Under the pieces are notes generated by a model, which was not told where the DNA came from, made no database searches, and saw only the letters and a program-made list of their open reading frames with translations. Source: JAFIEN01 sp051859505 (GTDB lineage Bacteria > Pseudomonadota > Alphaproteobacteria > Rhodobacterales > Rhodobacteraceae). From it: DNA of 64,000 bases. Position numbers and translations under genes: made by a program. Positions 34,521 to 43,668 of this stretch are shown here, piece by piece (position 1 is the first letter of the stretch; every line of letters begins with the position of its first letter). The stretch lies in NCBI GenBank assembly GCA_051859505.1, contig JBHYFN010000016.1:13574-77573 (forward strand), written 5' to 3'.

Positions 34521-35561
34521 ATGACGGCGACTGTCAGATCCCTCTCGAATGCGACACCGACCAAGGTGCTGTCGGCGGCGGCGACCGGCGCGGCCGACCT
34601 GTTTCAGCGCCATAACGGCGATGTCGATGCGATCTATGGCGCGGCGGGCATTCGCGCCGACGATCTCGACAGCCCGCTGAACGAGATCAACCTCGCCCAG
34701 TATTGCGCCATGTTCGAGGAAGCCTCGCGCCACACCGGGCATGACAACATCGGGCTGGAATTCGGCCAGGCGTTCCAGCCGCGCCAGCTTGGGATGCTGG
34801 GATTTGCGGCGGTCAGCTCGCCCACCCTGGCGGCGGCGCTGCGCAACCTGCAGGCCTATTTCCCCGCCCACCAGGGGCAGACCCTGTTCGGCCTGGTCCA
34901 GGATTGCGATATCCTCTGGCTGCATTATCGCATCTACGACGAACGCATCGACCGGCGGCGGCAGGATGCCGAACTGTCGATGGGAATGTTCTGCAACATC
35001 TTCCGCGAAGCGCTTGGGCGGGATTGGGCCCCGCTCGAGGTCTGTTTCGAGCACAACCGCCCCGACGGTGGCGGCGAACATGAACGGCGCTTTGGCGCGC
35101 CGGTCGAATTCGGTCGGCGCACCAATGCCATGGCCTTCCGGCGCTCGGACCTTGATGTCGGCATGCCCAATCAGGATCCCTACCTGTTCTCGGTGGTGCG
35201 CCCGTTCCTGGAAAGCCGCTGCCAGCCGACCGCCGATGTCGAGGTCTTTGCCGCGCGGCTGCGCAACGAGATCAAGGTGCACCTTCACAACGGCCTGCCC
35301 AGCCTCAAGGATCTGTCCGAGATCATGGGGATGTCCGAGGCGGCGGTTCAGCGGCTGTTGCGGTCCAACGGCATGACTTTCGCGGATGTCTTGCGCGCCG
35401 CCCGCGAGGAGCTTGCCATCCATTACCTGATCCGAAGCGACCTCTCGCTGACCGAGATCGCGTTCAACCTCGGCTATTCCGAGCTCTCTGCCTTCTCGCG
35501 GGCCTTCCGGTCCTGGACAGGGGTCAGCCCGCAACGATACCGGCGCAGGCCGATGCCCTGA
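34521..35561 (+). CDS. AraC-family transcriptional regulator of the BMC importer/dehydratase operon
   Basis: From the ATG at 34521 it has 346 residues; a TTG at 34497 is an alternative and neither has an ideal RBS. The N-terminal part matches the Arabinose_bd-type sensor domain (HTGHDNIGLEFGQAFQP), and the C-terminal 90 residues are a two-HTH AraC domain (LSLTEIAFNLGYSELSAFSR, then FRSWTGVSPQRYRR). It is divergent from the Pot-type importer and so probably senses its substrate. Confidence 0.87.
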   Translation: MTATVRSLSNATPTKVLSAAATGAADLFQRHNGDVDAIYGAAGIRADDLDSPLNEINLAQYCAMFEEASRHTGHDNIGLEFGQAFQPRQLGMLGFAAVSSPTLAAALRNLQAYFPAHQGQTLFGLVQDCDILWLHYRIYDERIDRRRQDAELSMGMFCNIFREALGRDWAPLEVCFEHNRPDGGGEHERRFGAPVEFGRRTNAMAFRRSDLDVGMPNQDPYLFSVVRPFLESRCQPTADVEVFAARLRNEIKVHLHNGLPSLKDLSEIMGMSEAAVQRLLRSNGMTFADVLRAAREELAIHYLIRSDLSLTEIAFNLGYSELSAFSRAFRSWTGVSPQRYRRRPMP

Positions 35562-35713
35562 TTGATCCCCGCTTCGGGACGGTGCGGCCCGTCTCTCTGC
35601 TGCGCAGCGCTGACAAGCGGCGTGCAGCCCCCCCGGCAAAGCGGCGTCGGTTCAGCATCTGATCGGACGCCGACAGCCCGCCTCAGGGGCCAGATCCAAA
35701 GGCCGAAACGCCC

Positions 35714-37090
35714 TCAGAGCCTTGCGAGGATCCGCACCCAGGACCGGATACCCTTGTGGAACGACCGCAGGTCGTATTTCTCGTTCGGGCTGTGGATGCG
35801 GTCGTCCGAGAGGCCGAAGCCCGCCATGACCACATCCATCCCCAGCCTGTCCTTGATCAGCGTCGCCACCGGGATCGACCCGCCGCCGCCGATGAAGGCG
35901 GCAGGCTTGCCCCATTCCTCGGTCAGCGCCTCCTGCGTCTGCTGGAAGGGGGCCGCGCCCACGTCAAAGGCGATGGCCCGGCCGGCGCCATGTTCGATGA
36001 ACTCGACCCGGCAATCGGCGGGGATGCGGGCCTTCACGAAATCGCGGAAGGCCGCGCGGATCTTGTGGGGATCCTGGTCGAAGACCAGCCGGAACGAGAT
36101 CTTGGCCGAGGCGACAGCCGGGATCACCGTCTTGAAGCCCGCGCCCTGATAACCGCCGCCCATCCCGTTCACCTCGCAGGTCGGGCGCGACCAGGTCTGT
36201 TCCAGGACGCTGCGGCCCTTTTCACCGGCCGGGACCGAAAGGCCGACCTCGCCCAGGAAGGCCTCTTCCGAGAAGTCGAGCTTGGCCCAGCTGTCGCGCA
36301 GGGCCTCGGGCAATTCGGGAACGCCGTCGTAGAAGCCGGGCAGGGTGATGCGGCCGGTGTCGTCGCGCAGATCGGCGATGATGCGGGCAAGGATATGGTT
36401 GGGGTTGGCCGCGGCCGACCCGTAAAAGCCCGAATGCAGGTCGCGGTCCGAGGCGTGGATGATGATCTCTTCGCCGCAAAGGCCGCGCAGGCTTGTGGTG
36501 ATGGCGGGCGTGTTGGCATCCCACATGTTGGTGTCGCAGATCAGCGCCACATCGGCGCGGAGTTCCTCGGTATTGGCCTCGAGAAAGCCGGGCAGGTTTA
36601 CCCCGCCCGATTCCTCTTCGCCCTCCAGCAGGACGGTCACGCCAAGGGGCAGGCTGCCGGTCACGGCCTTCCAGGCGCGGCAGGCCTCGACAAAGGTCAT
36701 GAGCTGGCCCTTGTCGTCGGCCGCGCCCCGCGCGACGATCTGGCGCGACCCGTCGGGCCGGGTGACGAGGGCGGGTTCGAACGGGTCGGTGTCCCACAGC
36801 TCGAGCGGATCGACGGGCTGCACGTCGTAATGGCCGTAGAACAGCACGCGGGTGCCCGCCGCCGCATGGTCATGGGCCAGCACGATCGGATGGCCGGGCG
36901 TGTCGCGGACCGAGGCGTCGAAGCCGATCGAGGCAAGGTCGCGCGCGTGCCATTCGGCGCAGGCGCGGGTTTCGGCGGTGAATTCGGGATCGGTCGAGAT
37001 CGACCGCATCCGCAGCACCTCGAACAGGCGGGCAAGCGCCGCGTCGAAATCGGCATCGACCTGCGCCAGAACGGCATCGACTTGAGACAT
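35714..37090 (-). CDS. M20-family metallopeptidase/dipeptidase
   Basis: The ATG at 37090 has GGGAGGGAAGG upstream and gives 458 residues. Zinc-site motifs of M20 enzymes are visible: FYGHYDVQP, GAADDKGQ and LEGEEESGG, plus the dimerisation lid domain in the middle. It is close to the M20 dipeptidase (CNDP-like) branch. It follows the SLC13 transporter by 22 bases in one operon, and AbgT lies divergently, so uptake and cleavage of an aminoacyl or acyl-amino-acid compound is plausible. Confidence 0.88.
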   Translation of the reverse strand: MSQVDAVLAQVDADFDAALARLFEVLRMRSISTDPEFTAETRACAEWHARDLASIGFDASVRDTPGHPIVLAHDHAAAGTRVLFYGHYDVQPVDPLELWDTDPFEPALVTRPDGSRQIVARGAADDKGQLMTFVEACRAWKAVTGSLPLGVTVLLEGEEESGGVNLPGFLEANTEELRADVALICDTNMWDANTPAITTSLRGLCGEEIIIHASDRDLHSGFYGSAAANPNHILARIIADLRDDTGRITLPGFYDGVPELPEALRDSWAKLDFSEEAFLGEVGLSVPAGEKGRSVLEQTWSRPTCEVNGMGGGYQGAGFKTVIPAVASAKISFRLVFDQDPHKIRAAFRDFVKARIPADCRVEFIEHGAGRAIAFDVGAAPFQQTQEALTEEWGKPAAFIGGGGSIPVATLIKDRLGMDVVMAGFGLSDDRIHSPNEKYDLRSFHKGIRSWVRILARL

Positions 37091-37112
37091 GACCTTCCCT
37101 CCCGAAGCTGTG

Positions 37113-38924
37113 TCAGAACGACCAGATAAGCGGCACCACGAAGACGCCAAGCACGAAGAACCATACCATCATCGGCAGGCCCAGTTTCCAGTAATCGCCG
37201 AAACGGTAATCGCCGGGCTCCATCACCATGAGGTTCGTCGCGGTGGCGACCGGCGTGAGGAATGCCCCCGCCGCCGCAAGGCCCACGCACATCAGGACCG
37301 GCTGGGCCGACACGCCCATCTGCGCGGCGGCCACCACGGCCACCGGAATGATGATCAGCGCGGTCGCGGTGTTCGAGATCACCTGCCCGAGGATCCCCGT
37401 CAGCAGGAACAGCCCCGCCAGCAGCGCCATCGGCCCGGCATCGCCGACCACCGTCACGATCCCCTCGGCCAGAAGCTGGGCCGCGCCCGTGATCTCCATC
37501 GCGGTGGCAAGCGGCATCATGGCGCCCACAAGGATCACGGTGGTCCAGTTGATCGCGCGATAGACCTGATCGACGTTCAGGATGCCCGACAGCAGCACCG
37601 CGCCAGCGGCCAGAAGCCCGGCCACCGCCGGCGGCACAAGGCCCGTGGCCAGCAGAATGACCATGCCAAGCAGGATCACGATCATCCCCTTGGCGCCCTG
37701 CCCCAGCGGCACCGCCTGCCGGCGGACCTGTTCGGGCGAGTTGACGACCAGCACCTCTGTCGGGGTCAGCCGCTGGTCAAGCGCGGACCATGTGCCCTGC
37801 AGAAGAAGCGTGTCGCCGGCCTCGAGCAGGTGGCCCGGCTCCACATCCTCGCCCTGCCGCTGGATGCCGAGCACGACCAGATCGCCGCTTTCCGTCACCA
37901 TCCCCGGAAAGAACCGCTGCCCGATCAGCGGCGAGCGGGGCGCCACCAGCACCTCGGCCAGCCCGGATTCGCGGTTGAAGACCGACAAAGCCAGCCCGCC
38001 CGAGGCGAAGGGCTGGCCGTCATGCTTTTCCAACCCGATCTCTTGCGCGGCAGCACGGACCGCTTCGGGGGCGCCGCGGACGACGATGATGTCATCGGCC
38101 TCGATCGCATCGCGCCGCACGGTCTGGCCATCCGCCGTCTGGATCGTGACAAGAGAGACGCCCGCACCGTCGCCGAACCTCAGATCGGCCCGCGAACTGC
38201 CCACAAGCGGCGCGCCGGCGGGCACGGTCAGCTGATAGACATCGCTGGCAAGGCGGAACTGCTCGACCAGGGTTTTCGCATGCTGGCTCAGGTCGGGCGG
38301 CAGGCGCTTGCTGACCCGGTGGGGCAGCAGCCGTTCCCCGAAGAAGACGACGATCAGGATACAGCCGATCACCGCCGGGATGCCGATCAGGGCGAATTCG
38401 AAGTAGTTGAAGCCGCCGAAGCCCGCATCGGCCGAGGCGTCCGAGATCAGCACGTTGACCGGCGTTCCCGTCAGCATCAGCATCGACCCGGCATGCGCGC
38501 CGAATACCAGCGGCATCAGAAGCTGCGCGGGCGAGCGGCTGAGGCGGATGGCGATGACCACGACCACCGGCAACAGCGCGGCCACGGCACCGTTGACGCT
38601 GATCAGCGCGCTGAGCAGCGCCACCATCAGCATCATCAGCACCAGAAGCCGCGACCGGCTTTCGCCCGCCTTCTGCATCAGCATCTGACCTGCCCAGGTC
38701 GTCACCCCCGAAAGCTCGAGCCCGGCGCTGACCACGAAAAGCGAGGCGATGAAGATGACGGCCGGATCGCCGAAACCGGCAAGGCTTTGCTGCAGGCTCA
38801 GAATTCCGGTGAAATAAAGCGAAAGCGCCGCCCCGACGCAAACGGCGATGACCGGAAGCCTGTCCCACATGAAGAGGGCGATGATTCCCAAGATGATCGC
38901 AAAGACGATCTGGATTTCGGACAT
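37113..38924 (-). CDS. SLC13/DASS-family transporter with two RCK_C (TrkA-C) domains
   Basis: A 603-residue membrane protein. N-terminal and C-terminal transmembrane halves (about 1-200 and 405-603) flank two cytoplasmic TrkA-C-type domains (about 210-300 and 315-395). Transport-loop motifs are present, for example LTGTPVNVLIS near 155 and QVISNTATALI near 520. This architecture is usual for bacterial SLC13-like permeases with dicarboxylate, sulfate or unknown anionic substrates. An AAGGAA RBS precedes the ATG. Confidence 0.88.
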   Translation of the reverse strand: MSEIQIVFAIILGIIALFMWDRLPVIAVCVGAALSLYFTGILSLQQSLAGFGDPAVIFIASLFVVSAGLELSGVTTWAGQMLMQKAGESRSRLLVLMMLMVALLSALISVNGAVAALLPVVVVIAIRLSRSPAQLLMPLVFGAHAGSMLMLTGTPVNVLISDASADAGFGGFNYFEFALIGIPAVIGCILIVVFFGERLLPHRVSKRLPPDLSQHAKTLVEQFRLASDVYQLTVPAGAPLVGSSRADLRFGDGAGVSLVTIQTADGQTVRRDAIEADDIIVVRGAPEAVRAAAQEIGLEKHDGQPFASGGLALSVFNRESGLAEVLVAPRSPLIGQRFFPGMVTESGDLVVLGIQRQGEDVEPGHLLEAGDTLLLQGTWSALDQRLTPTEVLVVNSPEQVRRQAVPLGQGAKGMIVILLGMVILLATGLVPPAVAGLLAAGAVLLSGILNVDQVYRAINWTTVILVGAMMPLATAMEITGAAQLLAEGIVTVVGDAGPMALLAGLFLLTGILGQVISNTATALIIIPVAVVAAAQMGVSAQPVLMCVGLAAAGAFLTPVATATNLMVMEPGDYRFGDYWKLGLPMMVWFFVLGVFVVPLIWSF

Positions 38925-39274
38925 GCGTCTAATTCCTTGCCGTCATTCAGTTCGTATCGCAATCAACACGACACTCGTAACGGCCCGAAATCGCGCGCCA
39001 CGGCCGCGACCGATCAACATTCCCAAGCTAGAAGTGCTGGGAGAAAGCGGTTCCGTCAAGGCAATTCTCGGGGTGCCGGACGGCCGAAAACCGCAGCGCA
39101 TCGGGGCAAAGCAAGGCCCTTGCCAGAATCGTCAGACAGCGAATACTGTCCATTTCAAACAGGGGTTTATAACGTTCCCTCCTGCCATTCGGGTAATCTC
39201 GAGCGCGAACCAGTGCGCGAAAGCTGTTCTTGTTTCTGTGTAAGCGGATGACAGCGGGCAACTGGGAGGGGTCA
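38925..39274. other. 350-base divergent intergenic region (SLC13 versus AbgT)
   Basis: No gene is supported here. The region has a lower GC content than its flanks and must hold the divergent promoters. A TATAAC-like -10 within the stretch GGGGTTTATAACG (about 39163-39175) could serve the AbgT gene, but I see no convincing -35 partner or regulator-type palindrome. Confidence 0.5.
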
Positions 39275-40807
39275 ATGGCTCAAGAGCCTGCCAAGGCTGA
39301 AACCACGGGGTTTCTGGCGACGATCGAGCGGATCGGCAACAAGGTTCCGCATCCGGCGATCATTTTCTTCATCCTGATCGGGATCGTGATCGTCCTGTCG
39401 GTGATCTTCGCCGCCTTCGGCACATCGGTGGTCTACGAAAGCTATGACCCGGCCACCAGCACCCAGGTCGAGCGGACGGCCGCGGTGCGAAGCCTTCTGT
39501 CGGGCGACGGCATCCGCTTCATGTTCATGTCGCCGGTCAACAACTTCCTTGGCTTCGCCCCGGTCGGCGTGATCCTCGTGGCGATGATCGGCGTAGGCCT
39601 GGCCGAGGAATCGGGCCTGATCGCCACGCTTGTGCGCAAGATCGTGGCGGCCGCGCCGAAGTCGCTCTTCACCTTCATCATCGTGATGGTGGGCGTCATG
39701 TCCTCGATCGCGGCGGATGCGGGCTATCTGGTGCTGGTGCCGCTCGGGGCGGCGGCGTTCCACAGCATGGGCCGGCATCCGCTGGCCGGGCTGGCGGCGG
39801 CGTTTTCGGGCGTGGCGGCGGTGTTTCTGGTCAACGTCTTCGTCACCCCCACCGACGCGATCCTTGTCGAGATCACGAACGAAGCCGTGCGCACCGTGAA
39901 CCCGGCGCAAGAGATCACCATCGTCGGCAATCTCTATTTCATGATCGCCTCGTCCGTCCTGATGGCGATCGTCTGCACGATCCTGACCGACCGCTTCGTC
40001 GAGCCGCGCCTTGGCCCCTATACCGGCGGGCTTCCGGTCGAGGCGGCGCATGACATCACCGATGCCGAAAAGCGCGGCCTGCGCTATGCCGGCTTCGCGC
40101 TTCTGGGCTTCGTCCTGGTGATGGCCGCGCTGACCGCGCCGCCCAACGCCATCCTGCGCAATCAGGAGACCGGCGTGATCCTTGCCGGATCGCCCTTCAT
40201 GAGTTCGCTGATCCTGATCATCAGCCTTCTGTTCCTGACCGTGGGCTATGCCTACGGGCGCGGCGCGGGCACCATCGCCAGTGTCACCGCCGCAATCGGG
40301 CTGGTGGTCAAGACCTGGGGCAGCCTTGCCGGGCTGGTCTTCCTGCTCTTCGTGATCGCGCAGTTCATCGCCTTCTTCGACTTCACCAACCTGGCGACCG
40401 TGCTGGCGGTGGTGCTGGCCGATGTGCTGCAGACCGCGCCGATCGGCGGCGTGGGCTACATCATCCTTTTCGTCCTGCTTGTCCTGATCATCGACCTGAT
40501 CCTGACCAGCGGCATCGCGAAATGGGCGATCCTGGCCCCCGTCTTCGTGCCGGTCTTCATGCGGCTGGGCGGCGATCCCGACCTTGTGCTGGCGGCCTAT
40601 CGGGTGGGCGACAGCCCGATGAACGTCATCACGCCGCTGAACGTCTATCTGGCGGTGATGGTGGGCTTTGCGCAGAAATACGTGAAGGACGCGGGGATCG
40701 GCACGATCGTGGCTTTGATGTTGCCCTATTCGATCGCGCTCAGTATCGCTTGGACAGCACTCCTCGTGCTGTGGTTCGTCCTTGGCATCCCCCTGGGTCC
40801 GGCCTGA
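39275..40807 (+). CDS. AbgT-family transporter
   Basis: The ATG at 39275 has GGGAGGGG five bases upstream and gives 510 residues, the normal length. The protein has the AbgT hallmarks: GNKVPHPAIIFFILIG at the start, SSIAADAGYLVLVPLGA in the middle and GDSPMNVITPLNVYLAV near the end. The family imports p-aminobenzoyl-glutamate or exports sulfonamides. The divergent M20 peptidase gene parallels the E. coli abgA/B-abgT arrangement, although here the peptidase is on the other strand. Confidence 0.92.
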   Translation: MAQEPAKAETTGFLATIERIGNKVPHPAIIFFILIGIVIVLSVIFAAFGTSVVYESYDPATSTQVERTAAVRSLLSGDGIRFMFMSPVNNFLGFAPVGVILVAMIGVGLAEESGLIATLVRKIVAAAPKSLFTFIIVMVGVMSSIAADAGYLVLVPLGAAAFHSMGRHPLAGLAAAFSGVAAVFLVNVFVTPTDAILVEITNEAVRTVNPAQEITIVGNLYFMIASSVLMAIVCTILTDRFVEPRLGPYTGGLPVEAAHDITDAEKRGLRYAGFALLGFVLVMAALTAPPNAILRNQETGVILAGSPFMSSLILIISLLFLTVGYAYGRGAGTIASVTAAIGLVVKTWGSLAGLVFLLFVIAQFIAFFDFTNLATVLAVVLADVLQTAPIGGVGYIILFVLLVLIIDLILTSGIAKWAILAPVFVPVFMRLGGDPDLVLAAYRVGDSPMNVITPLNVYLAVMVGFAQKYVKDAGIGTIVALMLPYSIALSIAWTALLVLWFVLGIPLGPA

Positions 40808-40824
40808 TGACCGGAAACGAGGAC

Positions 40825-41304
40825 ATGACGAATGCCCCGGCTGACCCGAAAAGCGAAGACGACCGCCCCCCATACCCGGAGACCGCCATCATGATGCGAC
40901 TTCTGATCTCGACCGCCGCCACGATCATCGCCAATGCCGTCGGGCTTTTGCTGGCGGCGCTGGTCTTGACCGATTTCACCATCGACGCCCTGTCCTTTGT
41001 CGTGGTCCTGCTGGTCTTTACCGGCGTGATGATCCTGACCGGGCCACTGGTCACGAAGATCGCTGTCACCAGCGTGCCGCAGATCCGGGGAAGCATTGCG
41101 CTCGTCTCGGCCTTCATCGGGCTGAAGGTGACGGAATGGCTGATGCCGGGTTTCACCATCGGCGATGCGTCGAACTGGTTGTCGAACTGGCTGGCGGCGA
41201 CGCTGCTTGTCTGGCTGGGCAGCCTTGTGGCGGAAATCCTGCTGCCGCTTTATGTGTTCAAGACGCTGGCGCGCAACGCCGGCAACAACATCAACATCCG
41301 CTGA
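40825..41304 (+). CDS. Small membrane protein, four-TM holin-like (Phage_holin_4_2 type)
   Basis: The ATG at 40825 follows GAGG and gives 159 residues; an upstream ATG at 40807 overlaps the AbgT stop. After a hydrophilic N-terminus of about 30 residues there are four hydrophobic segments (MMRLLISTAATIIANAVGLL first) with the motif LMPGFTIGDASNW, resembling the superfamily IV four-helix holin-like membrane proteins found on many chromosomes. No lysin gene is near, so phage lysis is unlikely. Confidence 0.65.
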   Translation: MTNAPADPKSEDDRPPYPETAIMMRLLISTAATIIANAVGLLLAALVLTDFTIDALSFVVVLLVFTGVMILTGPLVTKIAVTSVPQIRGSIALVSAFIGLKVTEWLMPGFTIGDASNWLSNWLAATLLVWLGSLVAEILLPLYVFKTLARNAGNNINIR

Positions 41305-41386
41305 TCATTCCGCCCGGCCCTCCCCACCCCCGGGCCCAGGAACCCGGGAACGGGGCAGGCCCCGGTCAATCGAACAGAGATCCGAC

Positions 41387-42181
41387 ATGTTCCGCAAGCT
41401 TCGGTCCCTCGCCCTTGCCTCGGGCATCGTGCTGCCGCTGATTGCCCCGACTCAGGCAATGTCACAAGTGGCGTCGCAGGAGGCGCGGGGCGGGCTTCCC
41501 GATATCGAGGATGAATGCGTCGTCCTGGTGCATGGCCTTGGCCGAGGCGACACATCGCTCCTGCTGATCAGCGAAGTGCTTTCCGCGATCGGATATGAGG
41601 TGATCGACCTCGACTATCCGTCACGGGACGCCACGATCGACGACCTGCTGGCCTATGTCGAAGGCGCCGTGGCCGACTGCGGCGACGATACCGTGCATTT
41701 CGTGACCCATTCCCTGGGCGGCATCCTTGTCCGCGGCTTCATCGCCCAGGCCCCGCCCGAAAACCTTGGCCGCGTCGTCATGCTCGGGCCGCCGAACCAG
41801 GGGTCCGAGCTGGTCGACGAAATGGGCGATATCCGGCTGTATCAGTTCCTGACCGGGCCAGCGGGCCTCGAGCTTGGGACAGGGCCCGACGGCGTGGGCG
41901 CGCGCTTCGGCCCGGTCGAGTTCGAGCTGGGGGTGATCGCAGGGAACCAGTCGCTGAACCCGCTCTTCTCGGCCCTGATCCCGGGCGAGGATGACGGCAA
42001 GGTTTCCGTCGAAAGCACCAAGGTCGAGGGGATGGCCGATCACATCGTCCTGCCGGTGACGCATACCTTCCTGATGAACAACCCGCTGGTGATCGCGCAG
42101 ACGCTGATCTTCCTCAACACCGGCGCCTTCGACCACAGCCTCGATTATCGCGAGATGATGCGCAGGCTGCGCAATTTCTGA
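41387..42181 (+). CDS. Exported alpha/beta hydrolase, lipase-like
   Basis: A 264-residue protein with a signal peptide (MFRKLRSLALASGIVLPLIA, cleavage near TQA-M). The core has LVHGLGRGDTS (oxyanion region) and the nucleophile elbow FVTHSLGGI with Ser109. Asp (GEDDGKV) and His (VTHTFLMNN) follow in the correct order. It resembles lipase class 2 and PGAP1-like esterases. It converges with the DUF900 hydrolase, 12 bases away. Confidence 0.82.
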   Translation: MFRKLRSLALASGIVLPLIAPTQAMSQVASQEARGGLPDIEDECVVLVHGLGRGDTSLLLISEVLSAIGYEVIDLDYPSRDATIDDLLAYVEGAVADCGDDTVHFVTHSLGGILVRGFIAQAPPENLGRVVMLGPPNQGSELVDEMGDIRLYQFLTGPAGLELGTGPDGVGARFGPVEFELGVIAGNQSLNPLFSALIPGEDDGKVSVESTKVEGMADHIVLPVTHTFLMNNPLVIAQTLIFLNTGAFDHSLDYREMMRRLRNF

Positions 42182-42193
42182 CGCGCCGCCCGC

Positions 42194-43489
42194 TCAGGGC
42201 ATATTCAGCCGTTGCGACAGGGTGGCGATCAGCGCGTCCAGCCGGTCGGCGTAATCGGCCGGGATCGTCCAGTAGGGCGCGCCCGAGACACCTTCGCCGC
42301 TGTCAAGCTCCCGGTCGGGGGGCGGCAGGTTGAACAGCAGGGTCACAAGCACATCGTTGCTGACCCAGGGGTCTTCATACCAGAAGGTATGCGAGGTGCC
42401 GGCCGTACCGACCAGATTGGCGGGGTGGATCTGGACAAGCTGCAGGTCGCTTTGCTCCGCAGCCTCCAGCAGCAGGAGGCTTTCCTCCTCGGTCAGCTGC
42501 TGCACATCCGGCCGCCCGGCCCGTGTACCAAGATTGACGACCGAGGCCAGCAGCAGGGCGCTGTCGCGCAGGTTCACATAGGCGGTGACGCGGTTCGCAC
42601 CGGGCGCATAGGCGGCCAGATCCTTGATGAACTGGCTTTGATCCGCATCGGGGGCGGCGTGGATCACCTCGCCCAGACGCGCGGCGGCAACGGGATCGGC
42701 GGCGGGCAGATGGCCCAGCGCATAAGAGCCGACGGTGCCCCCGGCGCTATAGGTGAAGACGTCGATATTCTCGACCTCGGTCTGTTCGACCAGAAGCGAG
42801 ATCAGCTCGACCAGACGGGGGGCGCTGGCATAGGCACTTTCGATATCGCGGGAATAGCGCAGGAAATTTTCCGCCGTGGGCCAGACAAAGACCACGACCA
42901 CCGCATTGCGCCCGGTGAAATGGCGCAGCATCGCCGCCTGACCGGCGGCCCGTTCGACGGTGGTATTGGCGCCGTGGACATAGACGAGGATGTTCTTGTG
43001 AGGGCTCAGGGCAAGGCTCTCGTTGATCTCGGCGATCCAGCGGGCGACCTCGGGATCGGCTGTTGCCTCCGCCTCCCCCTCTTGCGCCAGCGAGGCATAT
43101 TCCTCCATCCGGCCAAGATGCACGAAGGGCCTGTCATCCCGGCCCGCCCCGGTCGTCCATTCGTAAAGCTGGGTCAGGGTCGTCCCTTCTTCGCCGATGC
43201 GCATATGCGCCCGGCCAAGGTGCAGGCGCGTATCGGGCGCGACCGTATAGACCCGCGCCTCCTGCGGGCCGATCGGAAAGCGGTTCGAGGCGTAGAACAC
43301 CTCGATCATCGCGCCTTCGGCAAGGACTGGGCTTTGATCGGTCAGGGTCACGCGGCTGTCCTGAAACAGAAGCGGCGCAGGCATCAGCCGCATCGGCGGG
43401 TGGTAGTAGACGTAGAAGGCCGTCACGCCCAGAACGACGGCGGCCAGCCCTCCCAGCCCCCACCAAAGTCGCCTTTTGCGCTGCGCCAT
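42194..43489 (-). CDS. Membrane-anchored alpha/beta hydrolase (DUF900)
   Basis: A 431-residue protein with one N-terminal membrane segment (RRLWWGLGGLAAVVLGVTAFYV) and a DUF900 alpha/beta hydrolase domain: ILVYVHGANTTVERAA, VVVFVWPTAEN and the nucleophile-type elbow DVFTYSAGGTVG. Most of the protein would be periplasmic. Substrate is unknown; DUF900 proteins are predicted esterases. It is the only minus-strand gene in the envelope/hydrolase cluster. Confidence 0.82.
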   Translation of the reverse strand: MAQRKRRLWWGLGGLAAVVLGVTAFYVYYHPPMRLMPAPLLFQDSRVTLTDQSPVLAEGAMIEVFYASNRFPIGPQEARVYTVAPDTRLHLGRAHMRIGEEGTTLTQLYEWTTGAGRDDRPFVHLGRMEEYASLAQEGEAEATADPEVARWIAEINESLALSPHKNILVYVHGANTTVERAAGQAAMLRHFTGRNAVVVVFVWPTAENFLRYSRDIESAYASAPRLVELISLLVEQTEVENIDVFTYSAGGTVGSYALGHLPAADPVAAARLGEVIHAAPDADQSQFIKDLAAYAPGANRVTAYVNLRDSALLLASVVNLGTRAGRPDVQQLTEEESLLLLEAAEQSDLQLVQIHPANLVGTAGTSHTFWYEDPWVSNDVLVTLLFNLPPPDRELDSGEGVSGAPYWTIPADYADRLDALIATLSQRLNMP

Positions 43490-43668
43490 GCGGGGTCTCC
43501 GGTCGATGAATCTGGTGCCGGTATGGCAGTTGAATCCGATCTGTCAACCGGCCGCACCCCTGCCGTCACGGCAACCGAAGCGCGTCCTTGACACAGGGGG
43601 CCATGCCGTCGCCTATGGTTTGCATGGCAGGCGCTCCCTCAGGTAGCGCGGTGGGAGACCGGGAGCAA

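Noticed and set aside
37089..39251. A 720-codon plus-strand open frame opposite the SLC13 gene
   Set aside because: Extremely His/Asp/Arg-rich translation and overlap with a clear membrane transporter show it to be an antisense frame.
40825..41304. Prophage remnant based on the holin-like protein
   Set aside because: No lysin, capsid, integrase or attachment site nearby; four-helix holin-like proteins are common chromosomal membrane proteins.
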